From Astragalus membranaceus (taxonomy: Eukaryota > Streptophyta > Magnoliopsida > Fabales > Fabaceae), in contig CM076848.1 in assembly GCA_039519185.1 (NCBI GenBank), forward strand, positions 122,216,989 to 122,280,988: a DNA stretch of 64,000 nt, written 5' to 3'. A model generated the notes under the pieces. The model worked only from the letters and a program-made list of their open reading frames with translations. It was not told where the DNA came from and ran no database searches. Position numbers and translations under genes: made by a program. Shown here in pieces: positions 45,418 to 57,861 of this stretch (position 1 is its first letter; the number at the start of each line of letters is the position of its first letter).

Positions 45418-46561
45418 CAAACCCATTTTATTGCCTTTATGATCATTTAGGGAAGGGAAATAGACTAGATGCACTCATGCCGTTGCAAATGTGGAATGTG
45501 GACCGAGCGATTTGATTAGATGATTTATATTTCCTACCCTTATTTTAAGACCGTATGCTATTTGATTATTCGGCTGTGATTGCATGAGTGTGTAATTATT
45601 GCGATTGAAGGGAATCCATATTGGGAAGTAGGTTTACCATGTGTAATTCTAAGACCATTTGTTGTTACAAAAAGATTGTTCCGTTTGTGTCCCCCTAGCA
45701 AATGCCAAAATTGTTAAGTTATCATGTCTTGGATTCGAACTTGATACTTTATGTCTGAGTCGAACTTGTTAGGTTATTATGTCTGAGTTTCAAGTTGCAT
45801 TCACCACGCCGTTTACAGATCCAAAAAAACTCTCCTTAATACAGAAATCCTAGAAAACAAAATAGAACTCTCCTCAAATACTATTAGAAAAAAGAAAACA
45901 AAATACAGAAATCCTAGGGGGACTAACCTAAAATCCTTGATAAAAAACAATAAAACAACAAAATCCAATATGTTAATTGAATCTAAAATATGTTAATAGA
46001 ATAGAATCCCACAAGTGTATGCATCCACATTCTTTCTATAGTATAATTCTGATTTTTGGAAGTTTATTTGCCGGCCAAAATGGATGTTACGTTAATTCTT
46101 AGGATCACCTTCATAGTCTAGCTTCCCTCCTTGTTTCCCTGAAAAATGAAACAATTGCCTACAAATAGTAGGTGAGAGACAAGGGCATCACTTTTTCCTT
46201 TCTAATTAGAGCGGTGGGTCTTTCAGAACAGAAAATGAATAGAAAAGGTAATTGGAAATCCCCTTGTCTAAGGTCTCAACCTAGATGTATGGGATCCACC
46301 TAGGGCTGTGCAAATAATATGGTTAACCAGTCCGAATCTAAGAATTGGACCACACCACACCAAAAAAATTCAGAACCATTTATATGGTTTACAAACCCAA
46401 CCAATTTTTAAAACTATATCAAAGGACTGAACCTAAAATTCTAAACCAGTTTGTGAGTGTTGAACCTTATTAACCCAAGCCATTTCACTACTTGTGTTGC
46501 CGATTACGTGAAATTACTCAATAAAAGAATATGGGAGTAGAGTGAGAGGGAAATTGGCATA

Positions 46562-46606
<45 letters not shown>

Positions 46607-46859
46607 AGAGAGGGACGAATCTGCGAGATAGAGATAAGGGAAGAAGCTGAGAGAGATGGAGGCCGAGGGGGAGAGAGGCCGCGAGTGAGGGAGAAGGAAA
46701 CGTGTGTGGTGGTTTTCCGACAGGTTACAGTGGTCACGGGTGGAGGGTGAGTACTCAGTGATGTATTCAGTTTGCGATGGCCATGGAAGAGATAAATGTG
46801 AAAAAGAAGAAAGCTGCTAGTGTGCTTGTAATAACATAAAGTCATTATAATAAAAAAAA
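45418..46859. other. Intergenic DNA with a microsatellite, no gene seen
   Basis: AT-rich spacer. From 46300 to 46500 it resembles a hAT-like non-coding remnant (starts TAGGGCTGTGCAAAT and has AACCAGT/CAAACC-type phrases). A long (GA)n tract lies at 46564-46604. The frame at 46504-46845 is Ser/Leu-rich because of that tract and has no domain. Confidence 0.5.
46564..46604. repeat. (GA)n microsatellite
   Basis: About 20 uninterrupted GA units. Confidence 0.9.
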
Positions 46860-48046
46860 GGCTAAATTGCTGTTTTGGCCCTTTATCTTTGGGGTTGGTG
46901 TCACTTTGGCCTTTTATCTTTTTTTTTCTCGTTTTAGACCCTCATGTTTTTTTTGTATGTCATTTTGGCCCCTGCCGTTAGTTTTTCTAACGGACGCCAC
47001 GCTGGCAGTTAACTGCTGACGTGGCGTCTTATATGTCAGGGTTGACTTAGACCTGATTTGGTGATGTGGATGTGGCACATAAGGGACCAAATTGAAATTT
47101 AAAAAGAACATGGGGGGCCAAATTGACACAAACACAAAACATTCATCTTCTTCCTCCAAACACTTTCATCTTCTCCGGCGACCCACCACCACCTCCGGCG
47201 AGCCTCCGCCACCACCACCACAAACAGTGACATCGTCTCTCTCTCTCTCTCCCCCCTCTCCCCCTCCCCCCCCTCTCTCTCTCCCTTCGTCATTGAAAAA
47301 CCCAAAAAACCGTAAAACGTGAATCTACATTTCCATTTCGTTCTCAATTCTTTATCATTTTTGTTGAAATATTTTGCTAACAGTCAGTTACTGCACCAAT
47401 TTCGAGTCCATTGCAAGTGGTTTGGTGAATTTTGGTTGAGTTTTGAAGGTTTTCCCAATTTGCAAAACCCAAAACGTATTTTCCTCTGAAAATCACGTTT
47501 TTGATTAAGTTCTTCCACTTTTTTGTGAGAATTGGTGATGGATTCTAGTTCCTTGTGAAATTTCGCATGAAATGCACTATTTATTTACTTGATTTGGTGA
47601 AGAATTGAGAATTTTGGTGTTCTTGAGGAGAGAGAGGGAGAGAGAGAGAAGTGATGTCACTGTTTGTGGTGGTGGTGGTGGTGGCGGAGGCTCATCGGAG
47701 GTGGTGGTGGGTCGCCGGAGAAGATGAAGATGGAGGTGGTGTTTGGAGGAAGAAGATGAATGTTTTGTGTTTGTGTCAATTTGGCCCCTCATGTTCTTTT
47801 TAAGTTTCAATTTGGTCCCTTATGTGCCACATCACCAAATCAGGTCTAAGTCAACCTTGACATATAAGACGCCACGTCAGCAGTTAACTGCCAGCGTGGC
47901 GTCCGTTAGAAAAAACTAACGGCAGGGGCCAAAATGATACACAAAAAAAACATGAGGGTCTAAAACGAGAAAAAAAAAGATAAAGGGCCAAAGTGACACC
48001 AACCCCAAAGATAAAAGGCCAAAACAGCAATTTAGCCTAAAAAAAA
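46851..48046. mobile_element. Non-autonomous long-TIR Mutator-like element with 9-bp duplication
   Basis: The element is 46860-48037 (1178 bp). Both ends read GGCTAAATTGCTGTTTTGGC inward, and the inverted repeats run for nearly 400 bp on each side (about 46860-47250 and about 47650-48037) with few differences. The target duplication TAAAAAAAA is at 46851-46859 and 48038-48046. The arms include a CCACCACCACCTCC/GGAGGTGGTGGTGG segment that gives Pro- or Ser-rich frames on each strand. The central about 400 bp (47250-47650) is unique. No transposase is present. The fold-back arms look young. Confidence 0.9.
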
Positions 48047-48069
48047 ACGAATGGCTAGTGTGCAAGTAA

Positions 48070-49817
48070 TCTAATATCTATTTATCTATTTATTTATCTA
48101 TTTATACAAACAAACCTCCTATAAAATTACCAATTTGGATCTCTTATTAACAAGACACATATCTAGTTTAAGGGTAAAAATGTCATTACCCTCTCTTTAT
48201 TTCTTTTTCTTCTTACACTCTCTTTCCTCCCTTTCACTTTTCTCTTACACTCTCTTTCTTCCTTTTTCGTTTTACTTTACTTTTACTTTTCCCATAAATA
48301 ATTCTTCTCTTTTTCTTATCACTTCACTTTAGTTTTTTTTAACTAAATTTCTAAATTTATACAAACACTACTCTACTAAAATTACTTTTAGAAATGTAAA
48401 TGAGTCACTCTAAAAAACAAAAAAAAATTATCACCTTTTTGGAAAAACTTATCATCTTAAAATTTTAATTTTTCTTTCAGAAATGTGTTTACACTCTTAT
48501 TGATAATCTACTATCTATCTCTTACTATCTACTATAATATACTAATCAACTAAAATAATCAATTGAAACTATGAGATAACTGCAATGATATATAAAAAAA
48601 ATATGGGATAGCTGCACTGATATATAAAAAACACAGAATTAATGTTTGTCATTGATAATTAAATTTTTTGAAGGCTACTATAAACCTACTATCTAAAAAA
48701 CAAGAAGATTTAATGACTATTTAAACTACTGATTAATATTTAAAACAAATATTTCTTATCGATAATATACTATCGCTCTTTTACTATCTACTAAAATCTA
48801 CTAATCAACTAAAATAATCAATTGAAACTACACGATAACTGCACTGATATATAAAAAAACACGGGATAACTGCACTGATATATGAAAAAACACGAGATTA
48901 ATATTTTTCATTGATAATTAAATTTTTGGAAGACTACTCTTACAAACTTACTATCTAAAAAACAAAAAGACTTAATGACTATTTAAACTTCTAATTAATA
49001 TTTAAAACAAATATTTCTTAGTGATAATCTACTATCTAACTTTTACTATCTACTATAATATACTAATCAACTAAAATAATCAATTGAAACTACGAGATAA
49101 CTGCACTGATATATAAAAAACACGGGATAACTGCAGTGATATATAAAAAAACACGAAATTAATATTTGCCATTGATAATTATAATTTGTGAAGACTACTA
49201 TAAACCTACTATCTAAAAAAACAAGAAGGCTTAATGACTATTTAAACTGATTAATATTTAAATCACACGTGACAAATAATTGTCACTAATCCCTAAAAAA
49301 GGACAACTAATTGTCACTGATATATAAAAAAACACATGATAAATATTTCTTATTGATAATCTACTATCTATATTTTACTATCTACTATAATCTACTCATC
49401 AACTCAAATAATCAATTGAAACTATGGAATAACTACACGGATACATAAAAAACACGGGATAACTACACTGATATATAAAAAAAATACGGGGATAACTGCA
49501 ATGATATATATATATAAAAACACGGGATAGCTGCACTGATATATAAAAAAACATGGGATAATTAACAACACTAATATATAAAAAAACATTGCACTGATAT
49601 ATAAAAAACACAGAATAAATGCACAGATTGTTTTTAAATGATATTTTTACATTTTTAGATTTTAATATTTATCTATTTTTTATTTGAAACTCCTTTTTTT
49701 TACTTTAAATTTGTCTTTATTTTCACGGGGTAATGTTCAGACTATTTAAATACTGTCTAAGTTCATTCATAAAAAGAACATGACAGCACCCGTGCGTATG
49801 CACGAGTATCGTACTAG
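48070..49817 (+). mobile_element. Non-autonomous Helitron
   Basis: The 3' end is well formed: a hairpin ACCCGTGCGTATGCACGAGT (49788-49807), 6 bases, then CTAG (49814-49817) and a host T. A candidate 5' end, A|TCTAATATC, lies at 48070. There is no target duplication, as expected. The body is AT-rich with units like GATAACTGCACTGATATATA and TATTGATAATCTACTATC, shared with 33139-35760. No Rep/helicase is encoded. The 5' boundary is less certain than the 3'. Confidence 0.7.
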
Positions 49818-49899
49818 TAATATACCATTGAGTGCTAACAGTAGGTTTGATGCTTGATGTGATGTGGCTTTGCATTTGCAATAAAAGTAAAGTGATGAT

Positions 49900-50731
49900 A
49901 TAGATAATAGGGATGGACAAAAACTCGAGACCCGCCCGAACCAGCAAAAACCGAGACAAAAATTAAAGCTACGAATTTGTCACTAGTAACCGAACCCGCA
50001 GAAGAGAGATAAAACGGATTTTCGCGGTTCCATTTGGGCGGGCCCGGATTTCCATATGAAAATCTGCTAGAACCGAACTCGCCCGAACACTGATATATTT
50101 AAAATGAGTTATGCTGACAGACAGTCACAGACACAGACCCATCAACTCCTCTCTCTCTAATAAACTGTCTAGTACACCGTTGTTGCAGTGTTGCACGTTT
50201 TTTTAGCCTTTTCTTGAAACCACCCACTTTTTCCACTTTTTCTTGAAACCACTCTCTTCAATCTTGCAACCATACACTCACACAACAACCAACCTCTACT
50301 TTTACTAGACTTTTCTAAGGTTTTCAATCTCTCTCACCATTCAACCTCCCTGATCTCATTCATTCATACTCAACCTCTACCCATACTTTTTTCTTTTATC
50401 ACTATTTTTCTCTTCATCTTCTTTGATACCATCTTCAACACACTCCATCATCTTTAGAGGAGGAGCAAGACATGCCTCAGCCGCTTATGCGATGGGTCTG
50501 CAAGTTGTGATTTTTATGCTTTTCTGAGACTTTCTATTTCATGAACCATTTTCTTCTTCCTCCCAGATTTCTCATAGCTGCAACCCGATTCTACCCAACC
50601 GAAACCCGCTCAAACCGAGTCAAGCAATGGGCGGATTTGGGCATGATAATGTCAACCGCGGGTTCGGCCGGATGAGTTGTTTTGGGCCCGAACCCATCCG
50701 TACCCGCCCGTTGTCCAGGCCTAATAGATAA
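49900..50731. mobile_element. Non-autonomous hAT element with 8-bp duplication
   Basis: The element is 49908-50723 (816 bp). Its ends are TAGGGATGGACA and (inverted) TAGGCCTGGACA, with subterminal CCCGCCCGAAC-type repeats at both sides. The target duplication ATAGATAA (49900-49907 and 50724-50731) is exact. No transposase is present. The middle (50150-50480) is ordinary pyrimidine-rich DNA. Confidence 0.88.
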
Positions 50732-52635
50732 AGTTGAAGAAGAGCTTGCTAGTTACACGTTGATGGGATTGTTTGCGTATTGGAACTTGAATTTTGGTTA
50801 TTTATTATCTTTATATTATAAGCAGCTAGGCAATAAGGCGCCAAAACTTCAGCAAGCTTCTCATTTTATTTTTATTATTTTTTTCATACTTCGGCAATTT
50901 TTTCGTTTTTAATTTTTGTTTTATTTTCTTTTTCTTATTTGAGGTGTGTGTTTTTAGATATTTTAGAGTTTAGAAAAAATCTAACTTTTCAAATACGCGT
51001 AGTTCGCTCTTCAATAACTGATTTGGTGAAAGAAAAAAATAATTTCGTGATGAAATACGTAAAGTGTGATGTCTGTTTTGGGGTACTTTAGAGTCTAGAT
51101 TAAATTTTCGATGTTCAAATATGGGAAATTCGTTCCACAATAATCGGTTAGGTGAAACAAATTAATTTCATGACAAAATACGTAACGTGAGGTGCTAAGC
51201 AGTGTGTTTCTGTATACTTTAAGGTTTAGAAAAAAATTTAACTGCTCAAATACGCGTAGTTCGTTCCTCTATAACCGGTTTGGTAAAGAAAAATAATAAT
51301 TTCGTGATAGAAATATGTATATTGCGGTGTTAAGGATTGTGTTTTGGGGTACTGTAGCAATTTTTTCTTTTCCATATTTTAAAGAGTACTTTCCGGTCCA
51401 GAAAAAAATTTAGATGTTCAAACACACGGCGTTTGTTCCTCAATAACCGTTTTGGTGAAAAAAGTAATTTAATGACAAAATACGTAAAGTTAGATCCAAC
51501 CTTACATGATACCCAAGTGTTTTTCTTTCAACTTTACATCCAACCTTACATGATACCCAAACGCTTCACTTTCAAATTGTATTATCTATCTTCGGCCGCA
51601 TTTACAATAGAACTCCCCCCAGCATCTTCTTTCAACTATATTTATAGTCTTCGAGATCTTACTGTTGATTTTAGTTTTGTATTTGAGGTGCTTAATTGAA
51701 CATATGACTTGAATAAAATTAATTCATTATTATACTAATGAAAAGAAAAAGTGACATTATACAGTTGGCTTAAATAAGCTAAAATATAGCTATTTGAGTT
51801 TTGCAAGGAATTTCAACCACATTTACCGTAGAACCCGTCTTCTTCTTCTTTCAACTTCGCATAGGTGTTTTTATTTCATATATATTGCTGGTTTTTATCA
51901 AACCCTACATGACACCCCACAAGTTTTACTTTCTAATTTTGTTGTCTTATTCGCAGTCATGCAACCACATTTATTGGCATTTACTCCTGCGGAAATTTCA
52001 GTCACATTTCCAATTGAACCCCACATCTTCTTCTTTCAACTTTGTTTAGGTGCTTCTACTTTATTAGCGGTTTTCAACCAACCTTGCATGATGCCCTTGT
52101 GTTTCACTTTCTATTTGTGCTGCCTTCTTTATTTTGGTCATTTCGCACCATGTATAATACACATATTTAAATTGGTGTTTATATTTTTATCTTTATTTTA
52201 TAGTTGAGTACCGCCTTGTAGCATTTACAATAGAACCCCTCATCATCTTTTTTCCAACTTTGTTTGTAATTCTCGAGATGTTGTTGATTTAAATTTTTGC
52301 ATTTGAGGTGGTTAATTGAACATATGACTTGAATAAAATTCTCGAGGTGAAAAAAAATTGTTGGCTCAAATAAGCTAAAATATAACTACCTGAGTTATGC
52401 AGTGTAATCCTTTTGAAGTTGTTTTTGTCTTTCAATATATAATATGCGATAGATACTTTTTATATTTAGATTTGATAAATATGGATTATGTTACTAAAAT
52501 TCTTTAAATATTTTCTTCGTATTATCTTGGATGTTTAATTTCAACGTCTTTGTTAATATTCTTTTTTAATTTTATAATTTTCTTATTTAATTTATAGTTA
52601 TAATTTAATTTTTATTCACAGTTATTCAACTATAT
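50732..52635. repeat. Degenerate tandem repeats, no gene
   Basis: Two diverged families. At 50950-51490 there are four units of about 120-170 bp with the core ACGCGTAGTTCG(T/C)TC...AATAAC...TTTGGTGAAA...AATTTCGTGA. From 51490 to 52330 units contain CAACCTTACATGATACCCAA-like phrases, ATTTACAATAGAACCCC and CATCTTCTTTCAACTTTG. Frames here (51433-51699, 51794-52207) are made of repeats. The source element is not recognised. Confidence 0.6.
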
Positions 52636-52649
52636 ATTTTACAAACCAA

Positions 52650-52765
52650 CACCATTGGTCCACTGGCATTAGCTTGGGACACGGGGGTGAACTCAGTGCT
52701 CCCGAGTTCGATTTCTGTAGCGGACAAATTTGGTGTTGGCCAGTGCGAAATTTGCTCCTACATGG
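52650..52765 (+). mobile_element. SINE-like tRNA-derived fragment
   Basis: Contains GGTCCACTGGCATTAGCTTG and a B-box-like GAGTTCGATTTC about 40 bp later, followed by TGTAGCGGACAAATTTGGTG. The order fits the tRNA-related head of a plant SINE, but the A box is weak and no target duplication is seen. It is next to the hAT insertion site at 52766. Confidence 0.4.
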
Positions 52766-52994
52766 GTATAGTTCAAGGTAATCAAAACCGGTCCGGACCG
52801 GCCGGTCCGACCGGTTGAACCGGGAACCGGACCCCTGTCCGGTTCAGTTGGACCACAGAACCGGATACGTGAAGAACCGGTGGGAAAACCGAAAAACCGG
52901 CCCAGAATCGGGAAAACCAGCAAGAACCGGCGGTTCACCGGTTGGCAGCGGTTCTGAGAAAAGACAATTTTTTAATTTTTTTTAAATTTTTTTT

Positions 52995-53018
52995 AAACAA
53001 AACGACGTCGTTTTGTTT
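52995..53018. repeat. 24-bp perfect palindrome in the hAT 5' region
   Basis: The half-site AAACAAAACGAC is followed directly by its exact reverse complement, giving a central CGACGTCG. It lies upstream of exon 1, in the likely promoter of the transposase. Confidence 0.85.
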
Positions 53019-55426
53019 TTTTTTTTAATATTTTTTTCTCACATACGAGAATGCAGCTGAATTAGAAAGGGATTAGATGGATCCAATTCCAGATCCAGAA
53101 AGAATCCTCCGTTCTCCACCTCCCTCCATTCCTCCTCCCTCCGTTCCTCCGTTCCTCCGTTCCTCCGTTCGCGCTCGCCGTGCTCCTCTGTTCCTCCGTT
53201 CTCCTCCGTTCGCGCTCGCCTTAGTTCCTCCGTTCTCCTCCGTTTGCGCTCGCCGTTCTCCTCCGTTTGCTCGTCGTTGTGCTCTGTTTGCTGTCGTCGT
53301 ACCAGTCACCCACAATGTCGTCTACTCCTCATGTAAGTGCACTCTGTTATTTATTTTATAACTCTGTTCATACTTCATACTTCATATTAACTTCATATAG
53401 GTGTTAATTTGTGTGTTAAATTGTTAACTTGTTTGTTAATTTATAACTCCTCATGTAAATTTGTTTGTTGATTTGTTGATTTGTTCTCCGTGTTGATTTG
53501 TTTGTAAATTAAACTGTTAATTTGTTAATTTATACTTCATATTAACTCTGTTGATTTGTTGATTTGCTTGTTTGTTGATTTGTGTGTTAATTTGTTTGAT
53601 TTGTGTGTTAATTTGTTTGATTGTTCTCATGTGACTTATAGGAAGCAGCTAGTGTGAATGTTCCTCAAAGAGTTAATGATAGTTCTTCACCAATGTCAGA
53701 AACACAATCAGCATCAGCGAATTCTCCGGCTACCAGTCGTGGTAAAGCTGATCCGGCATGGGAACATATTGCATTTAAAAAAGAGGGAAGAACTATTGTG
53801 TACACTTGCTTGTATTGCTCAAATACATATAAAGGAGGAGGCATAAATAGAATGAAGCAACATCTTGCAGGTGTGAAGGGTAACATAGCAGCTTGTAAGA
53901 AAGTTTCTTGTGATATTCGTCATCAAATGTTGTTGCCATTACAAGGTATTAAAGAGAAGAAAAGCCTTGACAATCTGAGTGATTCATATGGTGATAGTGA
54001 TACTAATGAAGAAGTTCAAGAAGTTCAAGAAGTTCAACCAAGGCCTACACCTACTTCTACCCTCAACACTGGAAAAAGGAAAGCAAGTATTCCACCTAAT
54101 AGTTTTTTTGCTCCAAGGACAACTCCTTGCTCCCAACCAACCCTTAGAAGTGTTTTATCTAGTAAACAAGCAGTACACAGAGCTACGATGGCAATTTCTA
54201 GATGGTTTTTTGATTCTATAACCTTCCATTTCATGCAACAAAATCATCATATTTTCAAGCTGCTGCAGATGCCATAGCTGCTAATGACCCGGGATTCAAA
54301 GTTCCAAGCTATCATGATATGAGGGTTAATTTGTTAGGAGATTGCAAGAAAGAATGTCAGTTGCTTGTTGAAAGTCATCGAGCTCATTGGGCTGAAAGTG
54401 GATGTACAATAATGGCTGATGGGTGGAGCGATCAAAAGCAAAGAACTTTGATAAACTTTCTAGTTTATTGTTCTCGAGGTTTGGTCTTTGTGAAATCTAT
54501 TGATGCATCGAATGTTGTCAAAGATGCCGCAACATTGTGTGCTATGTTTTCTGAAGTTATTGAATGGGTTGGACCTGTAAATGTTGTTCACGTAGTGACA
54601 GACAATGCAGCCAATTATGTATCTGCTGGTAAATTGATACATGACAAGTATGAATCTATTTTCTGGTCTCCTTGTGCAGCTCACTGCTTGAACCTATTGT
54701 TGAAAGATATTTGTAGCATGTCCCATGTTGCAGAGATTGCTACCAAGGCTTCACAGGTAACTAAATTTGTGTACAATCATATGGTTTTTCTTTCTTGGCT
54801 GAGGAAAAGAGAAGGGTGGCAAGAAATTGTGCGTCCAGGGGTAACTCGGTTTGCTACTACTTTCATTACATTAAAAAGTATTTATGAACATAAGCATGAT
54901 TTGCAAGCTTTGATGGTAGACAAACATTTTACTAGTCATAAGTTAGCCAAGACTCAAGCGGGACAAAATGTTAATGCTATTATTTTGGATAGCAAATTTT
55001 GGAATGACTGTTACATGATTGCAAAGCTTATGGGGCCGGTCATTAAATTACTAAAAATTGTAGATGGAGATGCAAAACCTTCAATGGGTTATGTTTATGA
55101 TGGAATGTATAGGGCAAAGAAAGCAATCAAGGAAATGTTTAGGAATAGGAAGCCTTTGTATAAGAAATACACCGAAATTTTTAAGGCTCGATGGGATAAA
55201 CACCTAAAGCGCAATCTTCATGCTACTGCTTACTACTTAAATCCTGCAGTCTTTTATGATGATTCATACAAAGAGAAGAGTAGAGTTGTGGAATCAGTCG
55301 TTGAAATGCTTGAAGTAAAAGCTATATGTCCTAACATGGCCAAAGCTATGGAGGAGATGCAAGCGTATCGCCGTCGTGAAGGAAGCTTCGGTAAAGAAAG
55401 TGCTATGAAGTTAAGGAAGACAATGC

Positions 55427-57057
55427 TGTTAGACTATAGTATAACCTTAGAGGGGGGGGGGTGAATAAGGTTATGTGTAAATCTTGGATTCTTTTCGAAA
55501 AGAAATGATAAGTTTGTTTAAATCAAATGCGGAAAAAGAGATTTGAACTTATCAGATATATGCAAGTAGGCAGATTAGGCACAATGAGATATTATTCTAT
55601 ATTCAATATTTACAATAAGGTTGTTTTATAAGAAATGTAATGATATTGAATATAGCAGATCTACAGTAGTGATAGAGAAGATGATAGATAAACAGATCTG
55701 TAGTACAGCGAGTATAACTATAACCAGATTAATAGATTCAGATCAGAGTAGGGATATAGTTATACAACCAGTTTAACAGATTCAGATCAGAGTAGTGATA
55801 TTATAAACAGATATAAACAGTAAATAAAGTAAAGAGAGAGGGATAGAGATACACCAGGAATTTTACGAGGTTCGGGATAAAAGCCCTACGTCCTCGGCCT
55901 CCGGCTTTGCAACCTTTGGACTTTGCTGAAAACCACTATATGAAGAACCAATGTTTTACAAACAATCAACTTCAAATAGCAAATCTCAATTCCCCTGAAT
56001 TGAGAACCCGAGCTCCCCGCTAAGGATTTCAACCGCTTCAATCTCCTGATTGAACGACCCAAGAGCACCTCCCAGGATTTCAATACCACTTCAATCTTCC
56101 CTGATTGAACGACCCAAGATCACCTCCCAGGATTTCAAACCAACTCAATCTCCTGATTGAGAGACCCAAGAACAAATCCCAGGATTTCAGAGTGACCCCC
56201 ACAATAGTAGATTACAATATAGAAGCTTTGAAAAAAACATTTAATGAAATGATGAATCGATTGTTTGATGAAGTTAAAATGTTGATGAATCGATTCTTAT
56301 CATTTTAGAAGACATAAGAATCGATTATATGGCTAGTTAAAAAATTGAGGAATCGATTCTTTATATATGGAAAACATAGGAATCGATTGTTTGTTTCTTT
56401 GGAAATAGGTGGGAATCGATTTTCAGGACATCCTGAATAAGGTAGGAATCGATTCTTACTTTGTTTAAAATGAGGAGGAATCGATTCATAGCCTATATGA
56501 TTGCTTGAAAATCGATTTCATAGTCTTTTGAAATAGAAGGAAATCGATTCTTACCTTTGGCTTATGTATATGCATGAATCGATTACATACTTCAAACATA
56601 GGGCAAGGAAATCGATTCTTGGCCTATAGGTGAGCCTAAAATCGATTTCATAGCCTATATAAATTATATAAATCGATTTCATAGCCATTGGAACAAAATA
56701 GAAAATGATTTTTGATTTCCACAAAATCGTTTTTAGGTTTAGGTGCCACCTTATGCATGGATGCAAAAATATATTTCAAAACCCTAATTTTGTTGCATCA
56801 TGCATGTTTTCTAAACTCATCTCTCAGCTACTAAAATGTCATATACCTTAAGTGATAGGACCTTACATTGTGTCCTAAAGAAAGCGGATAAACAATTTGG
56901 TCTTCATCTTCAAAGATGGCTTCTTCTCCAAGCTGCTCCACTTTAATGCTTCCTGCTTTTTGCTTTATGTCCTGTACTTAATTCAACTTGAACCATTAGT
57001 AGATAATGTGTAATTTGTTATCATACAAAACAACGAGTGTTTGTCCTTGGTTCAACA
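55427..57057 (-). repeat. Copia 3' LTR (element orientation), with internal deletion
   Basis: Matches 59069-60906 apart from a few substitutions, a longer G-run (10 vs 8) near 55455 and the loss of the 208 bases equal to 59869-60076, which include the TATA box. Carries its own ATCGAT array (56255-56675). Confidence 0.9.
56255..56675. repeat. ATCGAT array, second LTR copy
   Basis: Counterpart of 60100-60545, apparently identical in site number and spacing. Confidence 0.85.
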
Positions 57058-57071
57058 AACTCCCCCTTTTT

Positions 57072-57861
57072 GATGATAACAAATTACATTATGCATAGGG
57101 AGGCCGTAATAGAGAAACAATGGCAGAAGCTCCCCCTAAGCATAAGCATAACAAAATAAGCAGTACGACAGCAGGATAGCAGCAATTATTTTTTCCCCCA
57201 TTAAATAATAACATGCATATTCTCTCCCTTAACATGCATATTCTCTCCCTTTTGCATACAATTTCTCCCCCTTTGTTTTCATCAAAAAGGAGGTGGGGTG
57301 AATACATACAACATAAGCACTTTATAAACTTGCATAATAAATAAGCAGCATTGCATAGCATATGATATATCAAAAACAGTAGTTCATGCTATGCTCCCCC
57401 TTACTTGGTGATCCCCCTTAATAATTTTAGAATGCAAGGCTTTAGCAAAAAGAGGGTGGATCATCATGGTTTTAAAAATATGATACCCAATATAATCATC
57501 CTTGGTTCAACAATATAGGTATCATTTTTAACATCAAAAATGTGTTGCATCAAAGATCCAGCAAAATAGAGAGAAGAAAAAAAAACTTTGATGCACACAA
57601 AAAATTTATTTCAAATATGTCTCTAATACTTGTTGAGTTATATTTAATTTCTACTTTATAACACATTTTCAACAGAGGTGAATAAAATTTTACCAATCTA
57701 ACCTTCACCGGTGATTCTTCCTCTATTGTTGTTATCACGAGTCACATGACTGTTGTTTCTGAGTATTACGAATCTTTTTGTGTCTCCAGTCATGAACTTC
57801 GAGTCTCTGCTATCAAGGTATTGATTTGACCCCCATACCTTGTAGCACACCTGCACTAAGA
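57072..57861 (-). other. Non-coding 3' part of the copia interior
   Basis: About 790 bases between the gag stop and the polypurine tract, where protease-integrase-RT would normally be. No pol motif is visible; frames are short. A 23-base phrase (AACATGCATATTCTCTCCCT) is repeated at about 57209-57251. Confidence 0.6.

Noticed and set aside
46504..46845. Ser/Leu-rich frame
   Set aside because: Produced by the (GA)n microsatellite.
47092..47322. Pro-rich frames in the Mutator-like arms
   Set aside because: Mirror frames appear in both inverted arms and come from CCACCACC/CTCTCT low-complexity DNA.
53077..53361. Pro/Arg-rich 94-codon frame at the hAT 5' side
   Set aside because: Made of CTCCGTTC-type short repeats in the 5' untranslated part of the transposase gene; no domain.
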